Shown piece by piece: positions 1 through 4,285 of a stretch of DNA of 6,836 bases; the first letter of the stretch is position 1, and each line of letters starts with the position of its first letter. The stretch spans positions 1 to 6,836 of the forward strand of contig JAFOMB010000236.1 in NCBI GenBank assembly GCA_017419065.1, in the 5' to 3' direction. The DNA comes from Erysipelotrichaceae bacterium (GTDB lineage Bacteria > Bacillota_I > Bacilli_A > Erysipelotrichales > Erysipelotrichaceae). Made by a program: the position numbers and the translations under genes. The notes under the pieces were generated by a model that did no database searches, was not told the origin of the DNA, and saw only the letters and a list, made by a program, of their open reading frames with translations.

Positions 1-583
1 CATACTCCATCTGTATGGAACCGGACACCGTACCGATGTCCCCTTCTTCCGCCCGTACTTCTTTGATGACGATATTTCCGGAAGTGCTGCTGCACTCCAG
101 ATTCTCCAGTTCTCTTCTCGGCACATGGATCCGCACTTCTGCCTTTTCATATCTTCCGAGATTCATCAGGAAGATCCTGTTCCTCTTCTGAGAGATGTCC
201 AGGACGCCATTATGGCAGTCGATCTCGAGATTGTTATGGGCATCCGCATCGTAATCGATGATGACTTTCTCGCCTTCTGTCGGAAGGATGGAGACATCAT
301 AGGAGACGACTTCCACACAGATCTCGCTGATATTGTCAAAGCCGTTCCTGTCTATGGAAGTCTTTTTCTTTTCTTCCTTTTTCTTTCCGGTACTCTCATC
401 GCACAGCATCGCTGCTGTCTCTACCGGATCCCCGAGATCCTCGGCGATCTCTTCTTCGCTCTCCCCGATCTCTCTACGATCCGAGATCATCTCCCGGAAA
501 TAGGACATCGTATCTTCGACATCCGGGTAATCTCTTCTGCGCAGTTCTTCTTCCAGTATTTTCAGATATTCTTCGATCATCAT
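1..583 (-). CDS. HAAS/DUF1700-like + DUF4097-type beta-repeat protein (3' end outside window)
   Basis: The first 194 codons are visible, starting at ATG 583 and running off the left edge, so the C-terminus is missing. Residues 1-60 resemble the HAAS/DUF1700 helical domain, with an opening like MMIEEYLKILEEEL and a D/E-rich helix ending in EEIAEDLGDPVE. A lysine-rich linker (about 67-74) follows. From about residue 80, repeated short beta strands with motifs such as SSTSGNIVIKEV and GTVSGSI match the DUF4097 'putative adhesin' repeat fold also seen in YvlB/LiaX-type envelope-stress proteins. No signal peptide or membrane segment is visible in the sequenced part, although many DUF1700 proteins have membrane helices. 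The ribosome-binding site GAGG (590-593) overlaps the stop codon of the upstream PadR gene, leaving only 8 nt between the genes, so they are cotranscribed and probably translationally coupled. A second ATG directly follows the first. The domain architecture is fairly sure; the function (envelope stress sensing or scaffold) is inference. Confidence 0.8.
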   Translation of the reverse strand, partial: MMIEEYLKILEEELRRRDYPDVEDTMSYFREMISDRREIGESEEEIAEDLGDPVETAAMLCDESTGKKKEEKKKTSIDRNGFDNISEICVEVVSYDVSILPTEGEKVIIDYDADAHNNLEIDCHNGVLDISQKRNRIFLMNLGRYEKAEVRIHVPRRELENLECSSTSGNIVIKEVRAEEGDIGTVSGSIQMEY

Positions 584-591
584 ATTTTTCC

Positions 592-912
592 TCACTCGCT
601 TTTCTTTGCCTCTTTCACAATGAACTCATAGATCTTCATGACATCCATGAAATCTACCAGATAGTCTTTGATCTTCTCCTTCCCCTCTTCAGTGATGTGA
701 TAGAACTTTCTCAGTCTTCCGTTATGTTCCACTGAATAGGAAGTAAGACAGCGGTTATTCTCCAGACGGCGCAGGATAGGATAGAGCGTCGATTCCGAGA
801 TGTCCACGACACCGTCCAGTGTCTGGATGATCTTGTATCCATAGGAATCTTCCTTCAGTAAAGAAGCCAGGACACAGACATCCAGGATCCCTCTTTTCAG
901 CTGTACATCCAT
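592..912 (-). CDS. PadR-family transcriptional regulator
   Basis: This 106-residue protein is a complete short-form PadR winged-helix repressor. It has the typical opening MDVQLKRGILDVCVLASL, then YGYKIIQTL, the recognition-helix region ISESTLYPILRRLENN (about 38-53) and the wing GRLRKFYHITEEGKEKI (about 65-81), with a C-terminal helix for dimerisation. PadR proteins bind as dimers to palindromes and usually repress their own operon, often being relieved by a small hydrophobic or phenolic ligand or a cell-envelope drug; the ligand here cannot be told from sequence. The start is set by GAGGAGGT (919-926), 6 nt before the ATG. A perfect inverted repeat lies in its promoter, which fits autoregulation. 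The downstream DUF1700/DUF4097 gene is the likely co-regulated target, an arrangement common in Bacillota. Family assignment is firm; regulon and effector are inferred. Confidence 0.93.
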   Translation of the reverse strand: MDVQLKRGILDVCVLASLLKEDSYGYKIIQTLDGVVDISESTLYPILRRLENNRCLTSYSVEHNGRLRKFYHITEEGKEKIKDYLVDFMDVMKIYEFIVKEAKKSE

Positions 913-928
913 CTGATTACCTCCTCAT

Positions 929-962
929 ACATAATACTATGCCTTGTATAGTATTATGTCAA
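929..962 (-). promoter_or_regulatory. padR operon promoter with embedded PadR operator palindrome
   Basis: On the minus strand, TTGACA (957-962) is followed after exactly 17 bp by TAGTAT (934-939), a good sigma-A promoter for the PadR gene. A perfect 12-bp inverted repeat (ACATAATACTAT at 929-940 and ATAGTATTATGT at 948-959, 7-nt spacer) covers the -10, the spacer and part of the -35. The inner half-sites ATACTAT/ATAGTAT resemble the AT-rich dyads bound by PadR regulators. A dimer bound here would block RNA polymerase, so negative autoregulation is the simplest reading. The repeat is seen directly; binding by the adjacent PadR is inference. Confidence 0.82.
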
Positions 963-987
963 GCATATGATAAGATTCTTTTCCCTC

Positions 988-1017
988 TAGACCGAATAAA
1001 AAAATCTATGATATACT
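988..1017 (+). promoter_or_regulatory. tRNA-Thr promoter
   Basis: TAGACC (988-993; 4 of 6 matches to TTGACA), an 18-bp spacer containing an A7 run, and TATACT (1012-1017) precede the tRNA by about 25 nt, leaving a short 5' leader to be trimmed by RNase P. It is divergent from the PadR promoter and appears independent of it. Confidence 0.6.
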
Positions 1018-1042
1018 TGTAAAGGTCTCCTAAAGAAGATCT

Positions 1043-1118
1043 GCCAACTTAGCTCAGCAGGCAGAGCAACGCACTCGTAACGCGTAGGTCAACAGTTCGA
1101 TTCTGTTAGTTGGCACCA
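1043..1118 (+). tRNA. tRNA-Thr(CGU)
   Basis: The full cloverleaf can be read: acceptor stem GCCAACT/AGTTGGC (1043-1049/1108-1114), D stem GCTC/GAGC (1052-1055/1064-1067), anticodon loop CTCGTAA (1074-1080) with anticodon CGT at 1076-1078, variable loop AGGTC, and T stem AACAG/CTGTT around TTCGATT. The discriminator is A1115 and CCA is encoded (1116-1118). The anticodon reads ACG, hence threonine. The innermost anticodon-stem pair (positions 31 and 39; A1073 and C1081) is an A-C mismatch, which is slightly unusual; all other stem pairs are Watson-Crick. It is a single isolated tRNA gene with its own promoter and terminator. Confidence 0.96.
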
Positions 1119-1127
1119 TTCAACAAT

Positions 1128-1150
1128 AAAAGCCCTTCAAGGGCTTTTTT
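1128..1150. terminator. Bidirectional Rho-independent terminator (tRNA-Thr / 91-aa membrane protein gene)
   Basis: A 9-bp stem (1128-1136 with 1140-1148, core AGCCC/GGGCT) has a 3-nt loop and a T run on the plus strand (1145-1150). The mirrored A run (1128-1131) gives a U tract on the minus strand, so the hairpin can also end the convergent gene, whose TGA stop is at 1150-1152. Confidence 0.88.
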
Positions 1151-1425
1151 CATTTATTCTTCTTTCTAAACAGCGGATGTCCCAGTATCACTTCGATCTG
1201 TTCCTTCAGGAAGAAGATCAGGAAGAGGACAATCAGTACGATCAGGATCGCTTTCCATCCTGCTGCAGGGATCATCGGGACATATCTTCTCAGCAATGAG
1301 GAAAGCTGTTCTTCAAACAGCAGGAAAAGTCTGACCCAGAGATAGATGCTGACAGCGGCCAGGATGATCCGGAAGACAGCACCGGATACGGTGAACAGTT
1401 TACTGGTTTTCTTCGTATTGCTCAT
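1150..1425 (-). CDS. Small two-helix membrane protein of unknown function
   Basis: A 91-residue protein that I do not recognise as a named family. It has a short basic N-terminus (residues 1-9, KK and K residues), a first hydrophobic helix at about 12-37 (rich in I, L, V, A with YLWVRLFLLF), a short amphipathic loop (about 38-55, RRYVPMIPAAGW), a second helix at about 58-73 (ILIVLIVLFLIFFL), and a basic C-terminal tail RKKNK. By the positive-inside rule both termini should face the cytoplasm. It lies 44 nt downstream of the carboxylesterase gene on the same strand and ends at the terminator shared with tRNA-Thr. Before the ATG there is TATAAT 6 nt away and only a distant AAAGGA (12 nt), so it may be translated from a leaderless or near-leaderless mRNA, or from esterase read-through. 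It looks a real gene because of its hydrophobic pattern and flanking signals. Confidence 0.72.
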   Translation of the reverse strand: MSNTKKTSKLFTVSGAVFRIILAAVSIYLWVRLFLLFEEQLSSLLRRYVPMIPAAGWKAILIVLIVLFLIFFLKEQIEVILGHPLFRKKNK

Positions 1426-1431
1426 ATAGCT

Positions 1432-1437
1432 ATTATA
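1432..1437 (-). promoter_or_regulatory. -10 hexamer TATAAT 6 nt before the start codon
   Basis: A perfect TATAAT lies on the minus strand, separated from the ATG of the 91-aa gene by only 6 nt (1426-1431). Initiation 6-7 nt downstream of a -10 would put +1 at or next to the A of the ATG. No convincing -35 is seen 16-18 bp upstream, so the promoter call is moderate only. Confidence 0.45.
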
Positions 1438-1469
1438 TCCTTTAAGGTTTGCTTTGTATTAAGAGAAAC

Positions 1470-2795
1470 TTACATCGGTCCTTTATCGATAAGGAAGCTC
1501 TTATACTCTTTGAAACGGCACTTCCACGGAGAGATCAGCCCTTCCGATTCGCCATTGAAATGACGGAATCCCTTATTGGAAGAAGAGATCGAAGGCCACT
1601 TCGGCAAGCCTTCTCCGTTTGGATCCAGAGTTTTCACGAAGTTTGCGACATAGTTTATCATCTGATCCTTGAGATCGTAGTCCTTCTTTTCAAACGGACG
1701 CCAGGAGCGTTCCATATTTCCAAACATATACCAGAGATCAGAACCGTGGAAGGCCTTGAAACGCTTTCCCGGCAGTTCTCTGTCAAAGAAGTAGCCGTAG
1801 ACCGGAGAACCGTTATTCTTCACATGGAGCTTTGCCCAGGAATAGGACATGTCATAGATCAGATACGGCATGAAGTCCTGGGAAGTGACACCCATGATCA
1901 TCGGGATATCGAGATAACTCCCCTCTTTGACAGCTTCCTGCGGGATCTTCGGAATGACGTCGCCGTCGATACCGGGCTGTACCGCATGGAGGTCATAAGG
2001 ATCGCGGGATGTCTCGAACCAGGCATTCCAGATGACACCTGCCGGCAGTTTCCTGAACTCTTCTTCATCCTTCGCATCCGCCTTCTCCATGACCCTCTTC
2101 CAGAAAGGAAGGGATTCTTCTCTTGTCCAGGGTCTGGCGATCTTGGGCACCATGCCGCCGCCGGACATCGTGACAGCGCCTCTGATCAGACCTTCCAGTT
2201 TCTTCGTATAGAGGAGGTCCATGATCGACATGGCTCCGGCTGACTGTCCCATGAGGACGATCTTCTCCGGGTCGCCGCCGAAAGAGGCGATGTTCTCTTT
2301 GACCCACCTGATGCCCATAAGGATATCCTGCAGGCCGTAGTTGCCGCTTTCAAACAGAGAAAAGACATTGAGACGGTAGGAGAGGTTCACCAGGATGATC
2401 CCTCTTCTCGCGTACTCTGTACTTTCGCCATACGGCAGATCGCCGGCTGTCCCCGTCTCAAAACCGCCGCCGTGGACGAAGATGAGGACCGGATCGTGAT
2501 CTGACTCTTTTCTTTCGATGATGTCGAGTCTCATCGGCGATTCTTCAAAGGTGAAGGTCTTCCCGCTGTAAAACTCCTTACTGTAGAAATCTTCTGCGCC
2601 TACCTTCTGTGTCCGGAAGGAACCGTATTGAAAACAGGCATACTCTTCCTTCTTAGAGGCATCATATCCCATGAAAGGAGGATAGGGTTCAGGCTTTTCA
2701 AATCTCCTGGTGACCGCGTAAGGGATCCCGGTAAAGATGAGGAATTCATCCTCTTCCCTGCCGATGATCTTTCCGCATTTTGTTTCGATGATCAT
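1470..2795 (-). CDS. Type-B carboxylesterase (alpha/beta hydrolase, CE10/COesterase family)
   Basis: A 441-residue serine esterase of the para-nitrobenzyl esterase/cholinesterase-like family. It hydrolyses carboxyl esters; the natural substrate cannot be told. Family landmarks appear in order: N-terminal TKCGKIIG and FTGIPYA (residues 5-27), the oxyanion-hole motif HGGGF (108-112), NLSYRLNVF (137-145), YGLQDILMGIRWVKENIASFGGD-type segment (153-175), the nucleophile elbow GQSAGA (183-188, Ser185), the acid in GVTSQDF (Asp307 where relatives have Glu or Asp), and HGSDLWYMFGN with His350. A C-terminal WANFVKT-like block (NYVANFVKTLDPNGEGLPKW) is also typical. At 441 residues it is shorter than the usual 490-550 but the triad is complete. 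No signal peptide is visible, so it should be cytosolic. It follows the terminator of the vWA gene and so needs its own promoter; no Shine-Dalgarno precedes the ATG. It is the only plausible start because the family pattern begins at residue 1-5. Confidence 0.93.
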   Translation of the reverse strand: MIIETKCGKIIGREEDEFLIFTGIPYAVTRRFEKPEPYPPFMGYDASKKEEYACFQYGSFRTQKVGAEDFYSKEFYSGKTFTFEESPMRLDIIERKESDHDPVLIFVHGGGFETGTAGDLPYGESTEYARRGIILVNLSYRLNVFSLFESGNYGLQDILMGIRWVKENIASFGGDPEKIVLMGQSAGAMSIMDLLYTKKLEGLIRGAVTMSGGGMVPKIARPWTREESLPFWKRVMEKADAKDEEEFRKLPAGVIWNAWFETSRDPYDLHAVQPGIDGDVIPKIPQEAVKEGSYLDIPMIMGVTSQDFMPYLIYDMSYSWAKLHVKNNGSPVYGYFFDRELPGKRFKAFHGSDLWYMFGNMERSWRPFEKKDYDLKDQMINYVANFVKTLDPNGEGLPKWPSISSSNKGFRHFNGESEGLISPWKCRFKEYKSFLIDKGPM

Positions 2796-2801
2796 ACTTT
2801 C

Positions 2802-2807
2802 AGTATA
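2802..2807 (-). promoter_or_regulatory. -10 hexamer TATACT 6 nt before the esterase start
   Basis: TATACT on the minus strand is 6 nt (2796-2801) from the ATG at 2795. The upstream terminator ends at 2814, so transcription of the esterase must begin in this tiny gap or come from read-through. The matching -35 position falls inside the terminator stem and is poor. No Shine-Dalgarno is present, which points to a leaderless mRNA. Confidence 0.5.
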
Positions 2808-2813
2808 GCGCAG

Positions 2814-2838
2814 AAAAAAAGCAGGATGGCTCCTGCTT
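2814..2838 (-). terminator. Rho-independent terminator of the HTH-vWA operon
   Basis: On the minus strand, AGCAGGA/TCCTGCT arms (2820-2826 and 2831-2837, loop 2827-2830) form a compact GC-rich hairpin followed by seven T (2814-2820, partly pairing). The vWA stop codon TAA (2837-2839) sits at the base of the stem. Confidence 0.9.
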
Positions 2839-3502
2839 AGCTGCGGCTCTTGTAGTCTTCGTCAGCTTCGGCTCTCCAGGCTCCGGCGCCCAGACAGGCT
2901 TCCACTTCCTCATCCTCCAGTGCGGTATTCATGAAGGTCTTCATGAAGCTCTTCACGCCTCCGAAGGTTGCGCTGATGCCCTTTCTGTCGTTGTGATAGT
3001 TGACAGCTCTGTCTTCGCGGATGCCGAAGGTCTTAGCCGTCTCTACCGCATCGATATTGGCACCCAAGAAGAGAAACTCCCAGTGACATTCCTTCTTCTG
3101 CGAGATCATTCTCTTGACCTCTTCGCTGGAATACTTCCGGGAGGCATTCTCCATGCCGTCGGTCATGATGACGAAGAGCGTTCTCTCCGGGACATCTTCC
3201 TTGCGGATGTAGCGGTGGATATCCGAGATGTGTTCGATCGTCTTTCCGATCGCGTCGATCAGGGCGGTGCAGCCTCCTACCTGGAAGTCTCTTCTTTCCA
3301 TCTTCTTGACTTCCCGGATGTCGAGACGGTCATGGACAGTCTCATAATCGTCAGAGAAGAGGATCGTCGTGACGAAGCACTTCTCGGATGCTTCCTTCTG
3401 CTGTTCCAGGGTGGAATTGAAACCGCCTATGACATCTTCTTCTCTTCCGGACATCGAACCGCTGCGGTCTAAGATGAATACGAGTTCTGTGTTTCTGTTC
3501 AT
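2837..3502 (-). CDS. Stand-alone von Willebrand factor type A (MIDAS) protein
   Basis: A 221-residue protein consisting essentially of one vWA domain. The metal-ion-dependent adhesion site is complete: DRSGSM (Asp12, Ser14, Ser16) after the strand ELVFIL, Thr79 in GGCTALIDAIG, and Asp115 in VIMTDGMENAS. It has no signal peptide or transmembrane helix, so it is cytosolic, resembling the TerY/YegL group of small intracellular vWA proteins that act as metal-dependent protein-binding modules. The partner is unknown. The start is placed at ATG 3502, because AGGAGGT (3509-3515) lies 6 nt upstream and DRSGSM sits at its usual distance from the N-terminus; an in-frame GTG at 3544 lacks a ribosome-binding site. 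It is the second gene of a unit with the HTH protein (87-nt gap) and ends in a strong terminator. The leader RNA can hide its ribosome-binding site (see 3508-3569). Confidence 0.92.
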   Translation of the reverse strand: MNRNTELVFILDRSGSMSGREEDVIGGFNSTLEQQKEASEKCFVTTILFSDDYETVHDRLDIREVKKMERRDFQVGGCTALIDAIGKTIEHISDIHRYIRKEDVPERTLFVIMTDGMENASRKYSSEEVKRMISQKKECHWEFLFLGANIDAVETAKTFGIREDRAVNYHNDRKGISATFGGVKSFMKTFMNTALEDEEVEACLGAGAWRAEADEDYKSRS

Positions 3503-3507
3503 TTGTT

Positions 3508-3569
3508 TACCTCCTAAATAAAATGTGATCTTCTTTACGATCACATCTTATCGTTTCTAAAAGGAGGTA
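3508..3569 (-). promoter_or_regulatory. Candidate structured leader RNA sequestering the vWA ribosome-binding site
   Basis: Read on the minus strand, TACCTCCT (3562-3569) is perfectly complementary to AGGAGGTA (3508-3515), which contains the vWA Shine-Dalgarno. Between them is a hairpin with an 8-bp perfect stem (3539-3546 with 3523-3530), extending to 14 bp with two G-U pairs (3539-3552 with 3517-3530), and an 8-nt loop GTAAAGAA. The inner stem ends one nucleotide from the Shine-Dalgarno, so both helices can stack, leaving a 9-nt bulge (3553-3561). Folded, the ribosome-binding site is closed; opened, translation is allowed. No T run follows, so it is not a terminator. The pairing is seen directly; regulation and any trigger (protein, ligand, temperature, ribosome state) are inference. 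Confidence 0.65.
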
Positions 3570-3571
3570 TG

Positions 3572-3588
3572 GTCGCCTGCGATGCGAC
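3572..3588 (-). other. Small hairpin just after the HTH gene stop
   Basis: GTCGC (3584-3588) and GCGAC (3572-3576) form a 5-bp GC-rich stem with a 7-nt loop, 1 nt after the HTH stop codon (3590-3592) on the minus strand. It is followed only by a weak pyrimidine stretch, so it is a poor terminator. It may protect mRNA ends or delimit the downstream leader structure. Functional role is uncertain. Confidence 0.35.
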
Positions 3589-3589
3589 A

Positions 3590-4231
3590 TCAGTAGCGGC
3601 GTAAAGTCTTCTGATCGAAATACAGAAGCGCTTCATCGACCAGATCGATATCATAGATCTTCTCTTCCAGGAAGTACTGGACGATGACATCGAACTTGGA
3701 GCTCTGCGATAAAGCATAACCGGCCTTTTTCAAAAGTTCCAGACTTTCTTCCTTGTCGAGTTCCAAAGCGAAACAGAAGGCCAGGACGGTCTCCTTGGAA
3801 GGACGGTAATCCTTATCAGAGCGGATCTTGGAGAAGTGACGGCGGTCGATGCCGGCTCTTTGATAGACAGAGACATCATCGAGTCCCTTTTCATCGATCA
3901 GGTGCAGGAGGGATTCGGAAAAGGAGAGATCGAGGTCCTTCAGCTTCTCCCGGAGGAACGGCGGGATCTCCGCGGTATCCTCTATCCCGGAAGGCGCATT
4001 GAGAGAGAAATAACCGGAGGCTTCTTCCTCTTCGTCCGCTTTGGAATACTCTGCTTCCTCCTCCTCTTCCTCATAGGCTTTTTCCGCCTTGAAGAAGGAA
4101 GCTGCCCCATAGGCATTCATCTTCGGCCTTGAGAAAGACGGAAGATGTGCGGAGAAGAGTTTTTCTTCTTCGACCAGGAGATGTTCCTGGATATAGGCCA
4201 TTATATTCTGAAAGAGCTGTTCTTTGTTCAT
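3590..4231 (-). CDS. Helix-turn-helix protein with acidic linker, paired with vWA gene
   Basis: A 213-residue protein. The N-terminal part (about 1-30) is helical and amphipathic. Residues 51-72 form an extremely acidic low-complexity linker (runs of E in AYEEEEEEAEY and ADEEEEAS). The C-terminal half (about 101-213) is a conserved Bacillota domain: SESLLHLIDEKGLDDVSVYQRAGI, DRRHFSKIRSDKDYRPSKETV, FCFALELD, LLKKAGYALSQSSKFDVIVQYFLE. The segment about 120-137 looks like an XRE/lambda-repressor type helix-turn-helix (helix SVYQRAGI, turn, recognition helix DRRHFSKIR). From memory of annotated genomes, this C-terminal domain recurs in Bacillota and is often next to vWA genes; I know of no assigned function. 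Here it precedes the vWA gene on the same strand and is divergent from the GH2 gene. ATG 4231 is chosen as the only upstream start; it has no Shine-Dalgarno but a -10-like hexamer 6 nt before it. DNA binding is inferred. Confidence 0.85.
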   Translation of the reverse strand: MNKEQLFQNIMAYIQEHLLVEEEKLFSAHLPSFSRPKMNAYGAASFFKAEKAYEEEEEEAEYSKADEEEEASGYFSLNAPSGIEDTAEIPPFLREKLKDLDLSFSESLLHLIDEKGLDDVSVYQRAGIDRRHFSKIRSDKDYRPSKETVLAFCFALELDKEESLELLKKAGYALSQSSKFDVIVQYFLEEKIYDIDLVDEALLYFDQKTLRRY

Positions 4232-4285
4232 ACTATTATCTTAACGTATTTTGAAGCGTGATAAAATCAAAGTGAGGATAAGCCT
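4232..4285. promoter_or_regulatory. Divergent promoter region between HTH gene and GH2 gene
   Basis: This 54-bp gap must hold starts for both directions. Minus strand: TAAGAT (4238-4243) lies 6 nt before the HTH ATG, with the overlapping GATAAT (4235-4240) as an alternative -10; there is no Shine-Dalgarno. Plus strand: TAAAAT (4262-4267) is a plausible -10 for GH2, followed by GAGG (4274-4277) 8 nt before its ATG. No good -35 is visible for either. The nearness means the HTH protein, if a DNA binder, could control both. Confidence 0.45.

Noticed and set aside
125..631. Plus-strand open frame (168 codons) opposite the DUF1700/DUF4097 gene
   Set aside because: The minus strand encodes recognisable domains with a coupled ribosome-binding site; this frame has none.
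1449..2243. Long plus-strand open frame (264 codons) opposite the carboxylesterase
   Set aside because: It is antisense to a gene with a full catalytic triad, shows no family motif, and has no convincing ribosome-binding site; the open frame follows from codon use in the real gene.
2993..3472. Plus-strand open frame (159 codons) opposite the vWA gene
   Set aside because: Shadow of the vWA coding sequence; no recognisable domain.
3503..3544. N-terminal extension of the vWA protein from an in-frame GTG at 3544
   Set aside because: No ribosome-binding site precedes it, it lies within the hairpin, and ATG 3502 has an ideal AGGAGGT site 6 nt upstream.
3572..3588. Hairpin after the HTH gene as a Rho-independent terminator
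   Set aside because: The stem is only 5 bp and is not followed by a proper T run; no promoter for vWA is visible between, so cotranscription is more likely.
3559..3605. Plus-strand mini-ORF (MVACDATSVAA) after an AAAAGGAGGT sequence
   Set aside because: The ATG is only 1 nt from the GGAGGT, too close for initiation, and the SD-like sequence is better explained as the complement of the vWA leader anti-SD arm.
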